Of a stretch of DNA of 60,000 bases, positions 10,654-22,270 are shown piece after piece. How positions within the stretch are numbered: position 1 is the stretch's first letter; each line of letters starts with the position of its first letter. The notes below the pieces were generated by a model, which saw only the letters and a program-made list of their open reading frames with translations, did no database searches and was not told where the DNA came from. The DNA lies in NCBI RefSeq assembly GCF_963678635.1, contig NC_087063.1:28720599-28780598 (forward strand), given 5' to 3'. A program made the translations under genes and the position numbers. The DNA comes from Symsagittifera roscoffensis (taxonomy: Eukaryota; Xenacoelomorpha; Acoela; Convolutidae).

Positions 10654-12655
10654 GTTGATACTTTTAACAACTCCATGGTTAGATTGGATGATTTTTATTT
10701 CAGCTAGGCTAAATAGCATATCCATTCTGATTTTCTTTCACATTGAAAACAATTGGTTAATAAGTTTGCTGTTTTTATTTACTTTTATTCGTTTTTTGAG
10801 GCTATTCAACTCACCTTATCTAAAAAATTGGTACATTTGAAATCTCCCATTCAATTTTTCTTTACCATTGAGATGCCGTTACTCAATAGAAACGGAAGGG
10901 TTGCATGTCTTGAATGTGGCAGGGAATACACTCACAAAGATGCATCAAGACATCGTAGAACATGTGTTGTTTTGAAGTGTTCCCCCCTAACTGTAATTTT
11001 TATACTTATAGCAGCGAGGAACTCGCTAATCATTTCAAAGAGAAGCATTTTCAGCATAATGTTAAATTATGTGCTCTGCAGTCTCCAAACACACATCAGG
11101 AGAAGGTAAAATTTTTAATTTTAAAAAAAAACATAGAAATTACTATGATTATTAGTTTTTACTGAATCTGAAAAGTCTCAGCAATTGTAACAATTCTAGT
11201 CAGAAATTATACAGTGTTTTCATTACATTACCTGAAGTGTCATTTATTTTTTTTTCAAAGGTTTTGATTGATGTTAAAGACAGCAAAAATCAAGTTCAAA
11301 TTGTCGTGAAACTTTCCATAGAGCTCGATCCAAAAACTTTTAATCAACAGTAAAAACTCTCTTGGTTGCAAGCTTGCGGAGACATTGTTGTGATAAACTT
11401 GTAGTAAAGTGCATAACATATGCTAATGAGTATTTAATTATTCGCCTAAAAATTGTAAAACTTGAATATTTGGAAAACATCAACTAATTGAAAGGTTTTT
11501 TGTAGTTACTATTTTAAGGTTTTCCTTGTTTAGTGCTTGTAAAAGTGTTCATAGAGTAGAATTTTTAAAGCAGATAATGTGGTTTAACTTATTAAGAATT
11601 ATGTTTTTCTATTGTTTTTTTTTGATGATTTCAGAAAAGAAATTGATGAATGACCTGAAAAAAATGTATATTTTGCTAAATTTTGAAAGTTTCAAGATAA
11701 TGATATACATCATTCCAACCAAAAATTTAGTCTAAGATAGAAATTCAGATTTAAAACAGCATTATACAGTTATGAGGTTGAGAAAATCCTTTAAAGGCTT
11801 TTAGTTAATGATTTATGGTATTAATTCAGCTTCGGATTATTGAACGTTCGTTGAAACGATACATTTTTCTATCTAGAATTCATTTTTCAAGTAAAAATTT
11901 GCTCAAATTGGATTCATTTGGTAGATATTAGATGAAGCAGAAACTGAGAAAATGCTAAAATGAGATAGAAACCCAAATTGCTCCTTAAGAGTTTTGAGAT
12001 AATTTTACTAAAATTTAGCTTATAAAGTATATCTTGAGAAAAAATCCGACATAAAAATTCTCAAAGTCTTATATTTATGCTTAATTCATTAGAAAAACTT
12101 GTTATCATTTGATATATTAGGTACTTTATATGAAAGATCAAATGTTTTGAGGATAATTTTTGTGAAGCAAACCCAATTCGACATCTTTTGGAAGAAGATA
12201 CATAAAGCATAAATCAAAAAGTTGCTTTCAAGATCTACATTTCCTTGCTATATACATTACACAAAACTACATACACAATACTACATACATATACAAGACT
12301 ATATACAATACATTACTACATTTTTACTATATAGAGTTTTTTTCTGAAAAAAGATCGGAAATTTACACAATTGTTCCAGTTTGGACCTTGATTTGCTTTG
12401 CTAAATCAATTTTTTGAGACTCGCTCTTTCATAAGTTTTTATATTGTAGATGTTAGGAACTAGGTTCCCTTGCGTATTTCCAGAGATTTTCAGATTATAA
12501 CTAAAAGAGCTGCTCCTAATTTGTTCTTAGATCATAAAAATACACCTTCATATTCTCATTTTGTACATATACTTTTGAATGCTTTAACTAACACCAATTC
12601 GTTCTCACTTGGATATTTTGAGAAAGTTTCCGTCATAAATTAAGAATAAAAAGCG
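10380..12655 (+). repeat. Long arm, inverted copy 3
   Basis: The reverse complement of the arm sequences at about 405-2280 and 3941-6000. It contains the CCAAT array, the zinc-finger gene, and a long conserved non-coding tail that ends near TTTCCGTCATAAATTAAG. Sequence from about 12656 to 13034 has no partner on the left side, where a deletion or recombination joined copy 1 to the outer repeat. Confidence 0.85.
10873..11353 (+). pseudogene. Two-zinc-finger gene, inverted copy 3 (frameshift; shows exon 2)
   Basis: The ATG is at 10873. Finger 1 is intact. In finger 2 a five-base expansion of a C run (TTCCCCCCTAAC at about 10980) shifts the frame. Exon 1 ends at 11105 before GTAAAA. Exon 2 is proposed at 11261-11353, after a polypyrimidine stretch ending TTTTTCAAAG. 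It is open for 30 codons (begins VLIDVKDSKNQVQIVV) to TAA and joins exon 1 in phase 0. The intron would be 155 nt. This copy therefore shows the gene's likely full structure, about 106 residues, although it is disabled. Confidence 0.45.
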
Positions 12656-13034
12656 AGTTAATAATTATTTTGCAAGAAAAGAGATAGTTATTGATCCCAA
12701 AAGTTGTATTTGCTTAAATAGTTTACGATAGCAACTGCACAGGGGAACCTTGAGGAAGTTATTTACAATTTTTTTTTGTAATAATCATACGGTATCAGTT
12801 CTAATTTCATCTCTGCCAGCAAATTGTTCGTTCAATTGATACTATTTTCCTCCTCCAGTTTTGACTAAATTTTCTAGTAAAGTGTGTTCAAAAGCGAAAA
12901 CATGTTTTAAACAGAAAGCAAGAATAACTTTAAAACATGGAAAAACTCTACGGAAAATCTTGAAAGTTATGTTGCAGAAGCAACAGAGAGATAATCATCA
13001 GTTATGAAGAAATTTTTGTTGAATTTGAGCCAAT

Positions 13035-13421
13035 AACGAATAAATTTTTAAGAAACATTTATCCCATTTTAAACAATTTTAGCAATAAACTGTTCATTTT
13101 TTTATCAATAATCTGCAATTTCTAATTTTTAACATGAAAAATTTCTTACAAGTTGTAATTTTTGTACAAATTTGGGTAATTCAATGAGAAAAAAAATGAG
13201 GAGGAGTTGAATCATGGAGTTTGATTTAGAAATTTCATAGAATATTGCCTTTCTGTTTATTTGAATTGAGATTCCTAAAAATAATCCCTGAACTGGACAA
13301 AAAAAACAGTTAAAAACCAAAATAAAAGGTTCGAAATGGAAAATTTTTATCGGATTAATGGATTAATTTTTATTTTACCTTACGACTTATTTCACTGTTT
13401 TCCGGAAGTTTCAATATTGAT
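13035..13421. repeat. Outer inverted repeat, right arm (pairs with 1-391)
   Basis: The reverse complement of 1-391. Past 13421 there is no left-hand sequence in the window to compare, so the end of the element is not defined. Confidence 0.85.
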
Positions 13422-13680
13422 TCTGCTATTATGAACCTTATTTTCAGTGTTTAGAGCATTGTATAACTAATTATTTAGCTAAAATTAAGGTAAACCTCAT
13501 TGTATTTCAATATTTTGAGAAAAAATTGTGGAAAAAGTCATTTTTTTATTCAAAATTTTGTATCATTGTCTCAACATAATGCCAAATAAACTACAGTCTT
13601 AGCTTATTTTAAAAATCTATAGGTAAAAGTATGTTTAAAATTAGATCAGAAGCAACAATATATTAGCCAAAACTATGAGA

Positions 13681-13800
13681 TTTCTGCAATTTTTTCCAAA
13701 TACTTGAAATTTTTGCTATTTTTCCCAAATACTTGAAATTTTTGCAGTTTTTTCCAAATACTTGAAATTTTTGCAATTTTTTATCAAAAAAATTGAATTT
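13681..13800. repeat. Short tandem repeat, about 27-bp unit
   Basis: Four imperfect copies of a unit resembling TTCCAAATACTTGAAATTTT followed by TGCA. The copies differ by a few bases. Confidence 0.8.
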
Positions 13801-14200
13801 TTTTGAAACTTCAGTAGTTTTTCAGCATTTTTTCAAGTAGATAGAAATAAGATTATTCAATAAATTACGTCGAATATTAGCTAATCTTATCGTGTTTTGA
13901 AGTTTTTCGAAAAAATTTTAAATTTTTTTGATAAAACTTCCAAGTTTTTGCACAAAAACTCTTACCATTGACTTACCATGCAACAAAAAAATGAAAATAT
14001 AACCTTAATTCTACAATCTCCAAGTAATTAACAATTAATTTTTCCCAATTAGATAACGCGCGCCGAGATTTTTGCGAAAAAACTAAACAAAAACCGAAAA
14101 AAAAAACTTTTTCTTTCTCTTACTATCACACTGAAACCTTACCATCGGTATTCCCTATCTTAGTACATTGTAGACTCTATACCCAATCTTAATACATATC

Positions 14201-14250
14201 ATGGCGGACCGGAAATCTATAACGTATCTTAATACATGGGGTCCGCCATG
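14201..14250. repeat. GC-rich inverted repeat with TATCTTAATACAT repeats
   Basis: CATGGCGGACC at 14201 is repeated as the exact reverse complement GGTCCGCCATG ending at 14250. The sequence TATCTTAATACAT or a close variant occurs three times around it (about 14155-14235). It may be an end of a small transposon. Confidence 0.5.
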
Positions 14251-14880
14251 CACCCCCCCCCCCCCACTTCAGTTCCAACATCTACTACTTCTAGATGAAC
14301 TGTACAAATTATTTGGTGTATAATGGTTGCGTGTAGAATTCCATCGTCATGTTTTCAGTAGGAATATTGAGGGGGTAGTAAATTTATAATGGAAAAACCA
14401 TTGAAGAGCGAGGAATAAGTTATTTCTTCAAGGTAAAGGTTGCATTGGCTTTGTGTTTGCTTATTACCGAAGCTATACTGTGGGATGCATGGAATAGAGT
14501 AAAGTTGTAAAGTAGTGTGTTTTGGATTATCGCTTCATTGTAGTCGTGATGTACTTGTGCAGCTGACATAATATTAGCAGACAATTATTTGATATCTACC
14601 TTTACCTAGAACGCGTGCGGCTCTGTGTGGAGGATTAGGGCCAGAAGTGCCAGTGAATGAAGAGGCGGAATGTGTTAGTCAGCGAACTGATTTTGATGGG
14701 TTAGCTTTGTGATTTTTTTCTTGTTGTATAAAATTATCTGAAACATGCTCAAGAAAGAACTAGCGTTTGAAGAATGTTAAAAATAGGGGCTTGCTATATG
14801 ATAGGATGGAATGGTGGAGCTGAAAACTTAGTGCTGGAGCTGGGTTCGGAGTCTAAAAACTCGTCTGAGATTGCCAGAAA

Positions 14881-16030
14881 AAAGTCGCGGAGGTTAAATG
14901 CGGCTTGCGTCGGTTCGCCAGAAAAGCAGAAAACTCCATATTGATTTAAAAATAACTCACGAAAACTATACGTCTTTGAAACAAACTTATCCTGATAATT
15001 CTAACCAACAAAACTATTTTCTAGCTGCATGTTCTCTGTTTTTTATTAGTTCAGATAATCTTAATTACGATATTGAATTAAGTTGAGACCATAAGGTGGC
15101 TTGATTGGAATTGATAATTCTTCCTCGGAAAAATACTTGAAAAGTTGCAACATTTTAGGATTGCACGCTATTTTGCACAGTGCGGCCGGATTTATACCTG
15201 AATTTTATCAAAAGGGTCCCACGTACTGTTAGATATTGCCCTGGAATTGGAACAACAGCCATTTGGGACATTTGAGTGTAAAAGGTTCATTAAGTTGAAA
15301 AACCAAAAGTTTATCCTTTACTAAAAGGCAAAGCGAGAAATCAGTTGTGCTTGAGTTTTTGGTCAAGCACTCGGACCGAAAGGTTAAAAACCTAGATGAT
15401 TTGGGCTTTCCTGGGGTTGAAATCTTTTATTTCAAAAAGTATTCAAGTTTCTTTAGACATATATCTCATTACAACAGAGGAATCATAGTGCCCTGAATAA
15501 AAGCAAGATTTTTAATGATCGGTTGAAAAATGAAAAACAGCGAGAGATCGAAAGTGGAGACATACCTATCGCCAAATTCAATGCTTTGTGCGTGGAGGAC
15601 TCCCGAGGATGATACTAAAATTTCATCAATAAGTAGAGAGCGTGTTGATTGCAGCGACCAAATTGTTCAGAGGAGAAAGCAAATGATGTTTTTCGAAGAA
15701 GAGTTATCTACATTAAAGATATTGTCTCCAGTTATTGATCAATTTGAATACTTCCAGAGATTCATGTTTATCAAAAATGTTAATCAGCAAGCGAACAGTA
15801 TATCTACCAGAAACAGTCTTAGTATCCAAACCTTTGCCAGAAGTTCAGATGGATCTAAGCAGCAGTGAATTGCCAGCTGAGATTAAGACGATTGTGAAAG
15901 AGAGAACTGTGAAGAAAACAATGTACTACGAAAAAACTATAAAAATCCCAGCAAACTGTGTTCTAGAAATGCATGTCATAAATTATAGAGACTTCAAATG
16001 TTATGAAATTTTGAACTCTTCATAATCTTA
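14881..16030 (+). pseudogene. Decayed coding region at the start of the Maverick remains
   Basis: Coding-like stretches alternate between frames. Around 15130-15230 there is a hydrophobic stretch, around 15490-15610 a charged stretch (includes NKSKIFNDRLKNEKQREI), and around 15800-16023 a stretch ending in a stop (includes PLPEVQMDLSSSELPAEIKT). Stops and shifts interrupt all of them. The position upstream of the packaging ATPase, and the same state of decay, suggest a Maverick gene. I do not recognise the product and did not find adenain-type protease motifs. Confidence 0.3.
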
Positions 16031-16401
16031 ATTCAATTTATTGTTTTTTACAAATTTCATTTACCGTGAGAAAAAGTCTAACAAAGTCTGTAGTATATAT
16101 CGTTTCTCAAAGGTCAGAAACAAAAACAGCAGTAGATGAACCTGACGCAAAATTAGTAACAGAGTTTTTTATAACAAAACAAGCAGTGAAAAAAATCATA
16201 GAAGTTTTGTAATAATGTAACTTTGCCAAGGTCTGAAGTAATTTTTGTTGCGCAATTGGTTGTAACTTTTATTTTACTATTTTTCTGCATTTTAAAACTT
16301 CTTTCACTGAATAAAGTTAGGAAGAATTTTCATTTTGTGTCTCAATTTTATCCGGCTTGGTTGCTTACGTATTACCGAAACCAAGGATTCGAAAAAAATG
16401 A

Positions 16402-16960
16402 TTGATACTTCGACAGGAGTTTTAATGGCGATAGTGGGACCCTCTGGATCCGGGAAAACTGAGTTAATTTTCAAACTTTTCATGGGAAAAACTTTTTACC
16501 GTGAAAATGGAACCGTTCAATATCTTTAGAAAAAAATGCAACCTGCATTCTCAGAAAAAAACTTTCTCGCGAAATTAGTGTAAAGTTCATGAAGTTCAAT
16601 GGATTCGAAGATGTTTTCGATGATGCATGTGAAGACATCTATAATGACAAAGATTTTGTTAGATTAGTGACAGCGAGTAGACATAGAGAGTTAGATGTAA
16701 TATACGTTAAGCATAACTTGTTTCAACAAATTCGATAGTCGCGTACGCTTGATTTGAACACTTCACACATCATTCCGTTCAAATCGCCTCGTGACGTTCA
16801 GCAACTAGGTTTTTAGGAAAGCAACTGAATGTATCAACGTTTTTGAGAAGCTGTTACGAATTAGATACCAGAGACTCTTTTGGACATCTTCTTATAGATT
16901 TGGACCCCCGTACATCAGAAAAATGAGATTTTGGTCAAATATCACACGGCCTTGGCCAAC
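16402..16960 (+). pseudogene. Maverick/Polinton packaging ATPase, degenerate
   Basis: The N-terminal part holds a classic Walker A motif, GPSGSGKT, at about 16436-16461. A stop follows after about 40 codons. Downstream, in shifting frames, come segments of the FtsK/HerA-type packaging ATPase of Mavericks and adenovirus-like agents: RHRELDVIYVKHNLFQQ (about 16680) and PFKSPRDVQQL (about 16780), then a DLDP-like block near 16900. In intact elements this ATPase drives DNA into the capsid. At least four stops or shifts are visible, so the gene is dead. It lies upstream of integrase and capsid genes of the same element type. Confidence 0.75.
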
Positions 16961-17022
16961 AGTTTTTTATTTACGCTTATCTAAAGCAAAATTACTCCAA
17001 ATAAAAATGAAAAAGAAAAACT

Positions 17023-17246
17023 GATCTATTCTGCGACATGTGATACAACTGAAACGTGACCAGCTAAGACGTCTAATGAGGAAAACTTCAAATCGCGACA
17101 TCATTATACTTATTTGCAAGTGTTTGCTCAATGTAGTCATTGGAAACGTACCCGTAAAAAGTGCAAGCTTCGAACGCTTTGAGACAGCATACAAGTATTT
17201 AATCATTCTAAAAACCAATGTTGTCCAGAACGTGCAATTATTTTGA
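17023..17246 (+). pseudogene. Small Maverick-associated ORF after the ATPase
   Basis: An open frame with LRRLMRKTSNRDIIILICKC and then a basic, Leu- and Ile-rich stretch, ending in TAA at 17244-17246. It follows the ATPase remains directly. Short basic proteins of this type often sit beside the ATPase in Mavericks; the role is unknown, and assignment is by position and composition. Confidence 0.4.
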
Positions 17247-17353
17247 GTAAAGAATATTTCCATCTAGTGCGACAAATACTTTATTTTTGTTAGAATTACC
17301 TCACAACTTATTTATGACTGCTGAAAAATGCATTCTGATTCTTAAACCCTTAT

Positions 17354-17701
17354 ATGTTAAACAGCATCCACACGCTACACGTGTTTTTCATAATAATAGC
17401 ATTAAACATAAAAACGCTCAACTATCCTACCTTAACCGGCTTAGACCTCTTTTACCACCTCAAACTAGTAAGACCTAATGCAACGAAAGAAAAATTTACT
17501 GAAAATGCTGAGCCCCATCAAGAACAACTTGAACTGCTAACGGACGCTGAGAAAGTACCAGTCACGCGTGATAAAGATAAAAAATACAAGAAAAGAACTA
17601 CAATCAGACAAAAAAATTGTAGGACAGTTACAGATTTCAGAAAAGAAAAACTTGTTAGAGCAAAAATCATTCTTGAAATCATAAAAAATTCAGAAAAGTA
17701 A
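17354..17701 (+). pseudogene. Lys/Glu-rich reading frame upstream of integrase, copy 1
   Basis: Open for about 115 codons, with a hydrophobic start that is probably not genuine. A highly charged second half includes DKDKKYKKRTTIRQK and ends RAKIILEIIKNSEK. It is repeated at 24355-24702. It may be the N-terminal part of the integrase gene or a separate small gene. No recognised domain. Confidence 0.3.
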
Positions 17702-18129
17702 CCAAAAACCGTGTCAATAAGGCGATATATGTGGATAAAGTGCCAATAGGACTTAAGGCGGCTGCAGTATTTTTATACGACATACAACAACCAACAAAAA
17801 GTTACACACTCCGACGTTCATTATCAGTTTAACTGCTCTCAACTTGAATAAAAAGCTTGTAAAAAATCTTAAAGCCAAACAAGCGGTTCAGTCAGCGTCG
17901 TCTTTTAACGCTCAAGGGAAACAAAATCCGGACCTTCAAGAATCCGCCCAACATCCCCGCTAGGCAGGAAAAAAAGAAGTGCAATCCTTAAGAGAAGTAA
18001 TAAACAAAAAAGAAAAGTCTTAGCGACAATAGAAAAACCCGCAGCCAAAAACGTGAAAAAGAGTAGAAGAATACTTCAAATCGTACGGAACTATTTAGGT
18101 TCATCAACGTCAGAAAAACAAAAGCGAAA

Positions 18130-19067
18130 ACAAAACAATGGAAAACTACCAAGATTGAAGAAAATTTGTTGAAAACTACATACAGTGTCAAAGTTCCCGC
18201 GTTATTTGGTAGTGTGAATAACTTGATGAAAGCCACCAACTTGCCGCGACAAAAACTTAAACATTTCCTTCACTCTGAGCCTTCGCCTTCTTACACCAAA
18301 TACCGAACTGCCATCCAAAAAAATTCCGCGAACCAAGGTCATAGCCTACGATATCGACGAAATCTTTTCATTAAAATTGGGCCTATGTTAATAAACTTGC
18401 CAAGTACAACCCTGATGTTAATTATCTGCTTGTTGCAATTGACTGCTTATCCCGCAACCTCAGAGTGCAAACCTTGAAATCACAGTATGCTACTACAACA
18501 GCAGACGCCTTCAAAATGATGAAAATGACAAAACAACCAAAAAAAGATGGGTGCACAAGGGCACAGTGTTTAAAGAATCTTTGGAAGCATTATGTGATAA
18601 GAAAGGCATAAAAATATAACACAGAGAGCGAGAAAGAGTCCGCAATTGCTGAGAGAGATATCCATTCCTTCTAAATTTTTGGAGGATGAATGAACATACT
18701 CATATATTGACAAACTGCAAGATTTTGTCAAAGCAATTAATTCGAGAGCAAATCGTGTCACAAATCTAGCACCAAACAAAGTGTTTTACTAAGATGATAC
18801 TCGCCTGGTTTCATTAAGAGCAGAACAGTCATTGAAATCAGTTCGATGTCCGAAACTTTATGTCTGTTATTATGTTAGTCTGGCCAAAACAGACATACCA
18901 TTTCGCAAGGGTATACAAACAAAAATTAAACGATGAAGTGTTTGAAGTTTTGACATACCATCACAAAATCCACAAACATACATTTTGATTGATACTCACA
19001 GAGAACCGATTGAGGGAAAATTTTACCAGTCTGAACTAATTCGCGTTCTGGAGAAGGAGAAATCATA
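18130..19067 (+). pseudogene. Maverick/Polinton retroviral-type integrase, degenerate, copy 1
   Basis: Three parts can be followed across frames. The first is an N-terminal segment (GSVNNLMKATNLPRQKLKHF, about 18205). The second is the rve core, with the first-Asp region near 18350 in another frame and LLVAIDCLSRNLRVQTLKSQ at about 18420. The last is a C-terminal chromo-like end with SELIRVLEKEKS at about 19032-19067. It is the c-integrase that inserts Mavericks into host DNA. At least ten stops or shifts are present. The copy at 25131-26068 shares most of them. Confidence 0.7.
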
Positions 19068-19074
19068 AGCAATC

Positions 19075-19880
19075 ATGACTGAGGGGACTTCCAGCCTGTT
19101 CACCCATGAAATTACCCCTTCCCTTACAATTACCCTTGTTTCATCTGCATCAAGGAAAGTTTTTAAAGATAACACTCTGGTTAACTTCAAAAACCGCCTG
19201 AGTGAAGAAATAAATTTGCAAGGTGAATGGAGAGTAGCAGTTGCAGAAATTACTTTTTTTACTCAGATAAACAACCTAATTGACAACAACATTGTGTACT
19301 ACAAAAAAGATCAGGTTATAGCCAGCATGTAGGTTGAGAAAGACAAGATGTCAAGACCTTACCTTAAAAAAACAGCAAAACCAACGAAAGGAGAGTATAT
19401 GAGCATTGAACAACTACCGGATAAGATTCGTCCAAAAAAGAATTAGAGAAATTGAATTACGTTATAGATCCAACAACCAAACATCTTTTAATATGGCTAC
19501 TTTATTGGGAAGGTATAACGTTTTCAAGCCCGCGAAATTCTAGTCTAATTGGGTTCAAAGTTGTCAGAGATGGAACTGGATATCATATAGGTTACATTTA
19601 TTTAACTGAGCATAATTCATTATCAAATTTTAGGAGACAGAAATGACCCCTATTACGAGTCAATGATACATATCATCGAGTGAAAAAAGTTATGCATGTA
19701 CAATTGAACCGGATCATTGTACAGCGTTTAGCAATTTGCATTTTAAAAAGTTTTTGATCAACAAAATTTCTGAAACTTTTACTATTGCTGTGATTTTGCG
19801 CAGAGAAATTGGAAGAATTGTTCCTTTCGCTGGAGGGGGAGGTTGTTTTGACTTTGAAGTTCCAAAAGCTTCGCAACTAA
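19075..19880 (+). pseudogene. Maverick penton-like minor capsid protein, degenerate, copy 1
   Basis: Begins at ATG 19075, seven bases after the integrase stop. The first 85 codons are open and include TITLVSSASRKVFKDNT and a GEWRVAVAEITF block, as in the N-terminus of the Polinton penton (single jelly-roll) protein. A stop at 19330 is shared with the copy at 26076, and the remainder is in shifting frames. In intact elements this protein forms the capsid vertices. Confidence 0.55.
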
Positions 19881-19884
19881 TCAA

Positions 19885-20275
19885 TATGGATTCATATTAC
19901 CACAACAAAGCAAATTTCTGGCACAATTCTCGGGGCATTATAGACAACGAAACAGTGGCTTTGGTGCATTAGTCTTGGGAATAGCAAGAGTGGCACCTTC
20001 ATTGGCTCGAAAGTTTGTGATACCAGCAGCAAAAAAGATCGGAAGAGAACTACTTTTTGAGGCAGCTCCAGAATTGATAGAAGCTGCAACAACAAGAAAA
20101 AGCCCAATGCAGGCACTCAAAAGTATCGTCAGACAAACAATCAAAAAGCAAGTAGGAGGAGGATTAGATCTCAAAAATTTATCCAAAAAGAACAACGGAG
20201 GCGAACCGAAAAACGGACAAATCATTTCCAGAGAACGAGCTGCACAGAAAAATTGCTCCTGTTTCTTTACAAGGG
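19885..20275 (+). pseudogene. PX-like basic virion protein of a Maverick, copy 1
   Basis: A short N-terminal piece (MDSYYHNKANFWH) is followed after a stop at 19970-19972 by an open frame. That frame begins LGIARVAPSLARKFVIPAAK and later has basic and Gly-rich sequence KKQVGGG. This resembles the small PX protein found between penton and major capsid genes in Polintons, thought to bind DNA or condense the core. The order penton-PX-capsid is kept here. Confidence 0.5.
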
Positions 20276-20281
20276 CGAAAA

Positions 20282-21551
20282 GTGATTTCTAATTTAATCC
20301 CGAGTGGATTAACTCACAGCTCGTTGGATTTATTTGAAAAACCGCCCTTACTTGTCCCTTTTGAAAATGCATTCACCCAAAAAGTTGGACCTTCCTACTC
20401 TCCTGATGGTCTTATGCTCGAGTTTGAAATACTCGGCGACAGAAACAATTTCATCGATCTCCAACGTACTCGTTTGGAATTAAAGCAAGAATTGTTCGTA
20501 GCAATGGAACCTTGATTCACGCACATGCTGTGAGGCGGCAAACAGAAATACGCCCTTTTTGTTAACACTTTTTTCTTGATTTTCTGAGTGCACAGTGTCT
20601 CTGAATGTTGAGAAAATATCAAGTACCAACGCTACTTTTGCCCATAAAAGCTTTATTGAGACCGTTTTTTCATACATTATTGATACCAAGAAAGCATGGT
20701 TAGCTTGTTAAAGTTATTTCTATGAAAAAAAAAACTCACCAGTTGTTGGCGATAAGGGAAGGAGAGCTAAGGATGTTACGGAGCGTAACGCTCTCGTTGC
20801 GGCCTCAAACGAGCTGAAGCTTTTTTCGGTAAAATTGCTTGCGATTTCTTGTTAAATGACATTTAGGTTGTCTTTTAGAAAATCTCCCAGCACTTTTCGT
20901 CAAATCTGAACATTCAGCTCAACACTACAAAGTTCAAAAAATCGAAGCTAATCTCTATGCCAGAAAAAAAACTTTTCAAATACATCGAAGTAGTGCCAAA
21001 AACGTTTCTCGCAACTGCAAAAAAAAACAAGGCTGGCGACAAGAACATGATTTTGCAAAAGATCTTGTTGGAAAAATGATAGCAGCAGTGAGCATAAACG
21101 AAGCAGATTTTGGTTCTAATAGGACGAACACTTTGCATTACCAGAAGTTGGAAGTGAATAATTTCATTGTGTACAGAATCGGCCTACTCCCATCTCAACT
21201 GCCTGAACTCCCATCTCAACAACAGACGAAAAAAGATTTTTATAGAAAAAAACTTAGGCTCTTGATTTTGTTTTGAACGCTAACCATTTGAACACTAGAT
21301 TTGAACACTTGCCTGGAATTAGTCTCGCTAATTATGATAATCGTTGTGATATGGCTTTTGATTTGAAGTCTACTAAGGAGGCTTCAAAAGGTTTTATTCA
21401 TCCCGAATTGATTAATTGGGTTATTTTGGTTGAACACAAAATTGACACAAATCTCGGTAATAACGTCGTATTATCATTTTTGGGAAAACGTGCATCAACA
21501 GTTTATGTGCATCCAAATAGAAAATTTACCAAAAACACTCTTTTGACCTAA
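20282..21551 (+). pseudogene. Maverick major capsid protein (double jelly-roll), degenerate
   Basis: Capsid blocks run in order across frames. The first is SSLDLFEKPPLLVPFENAF at about 20312, then a DLQRTRLELKQEL strand, then NATFAHKSFIET at about 20625. Next comes a middle block with VVPKTFLAT-like and NRTNTLHYQKLEVNNF sequence (about 20980-21160). A C-terminal block has FIHPELINWVILVEHK and later FLGKRASTVYVHPNRK (about 21390-21530). The total, about 1.27 kb, fits a full-length gene. A GC-rich insertion with the hairpin GTTACG-GAG-CGTAAC at about 20778 interrupts it. Several frameshifts are present. No second copy exists in the window: the D1 duplication stops just before it. Confidence 0.65.
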
Positions 21552-22109
21552 GCTAGCCACGGATGAACTTCAAATAATGGAACTTATTAACTGTTGTAAG
21601 CAATTAAAATATCGCTTCAGAGGTATTTTTCCAGAAATTTTTCCATGCTCTTGAGTACTGAAAAACAATAATACGTTCATGATTATGAATGCTTCACCCT
21701 CAGATCAATCTGGAAACCAATATTTGCTTTTTGCTCAATCTGGAGGGCCGATATTCTTCGCAGATCGTCTAGATTAAAGATTATATGATTATCTTCTCGT
21801 GTAAAAGAATATGTGACGTACAAATCTCAAGGGAAGTCAGCTTTTGAAGAAAAAACCAATACAATCAGCCAATTTGTTGTTATGCGTACTTTATTGTATT
21901 TATGTTGCTCATTTTATAATTACAAATACATTTCCAATAGGTTTTGAACTTGATGATTATGAATTGATAATATTTGCTAAACATATGTTATTCTAAACTA
22001 TTTATGAGGTTTCTGTTAAATTTATAAAAAAAAATTCTTTAAATCAATCTTATCAATTTTTTTTCCTACCAGTTAATGTGAACCACGAAAAGTTTGAGAT
22101 CAATCCCTT

Positions 22110-22195
22110 CGAAGTCTTAGGGCATGGCCATTTGTTTCAGGGGGCTAAAGCTAACCCGGCGTTGCTTGTCGCTACGCTCATCGAGAATGCCTCTC
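22110..22195 (+). repeat. GC-rich 85-bp dispersed motif (five copies)
   Basis: Core AACCCGGCGTTGCTTGTCGC. Other copies lie at 29130-29215 and 34072-34158 in the same orientation, and at 31788-31868 and 35911-36002 inverted. The inverse strand forms the hairpin GCGTAGC-GACAA-GCAACGC. It stands out in GC content from its AT-rich surroundings. Confidence 0.8.
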
Positions 22196-22270
22196 GATGA
22201 CGTAGTAAAAATTTTATACACAAGAGAGCAAAAAAAAAATTAAAAATGAATTTTTCTTTCATCATAAATT

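Larger units (their letters stand above)
12656..14880. other. Non-coding stretch between the inverted-arm element and the Maverick remains
   Basis: Contains the outer inverted repeat (about 13035-13421), a short tandem repeat (13681-13800), a GC-rich inverted repeat (14201-14250) and a C homopolymer (about 14252-14266). Several AT-rich runs are otherwise featureless, and no convincing coding frame was seen. Confidence 0.5.
17341..20127. repeat. Segmental duplication D1, copy 1 (partner 24342-27128)
   Basis: Every block here recurs 7001 bp downstream with about 98 percent identity by eye. The left breakpoint is sharp at CTTAAACCC (17341/24342). The right one is at CACTCAAAAGTATC (20127/27128). 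It covers the integrase, penton-like and PX-like pseudogenes. Stops are shared between the copies, so duplication followed inactivation. Confidence 0.9.
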
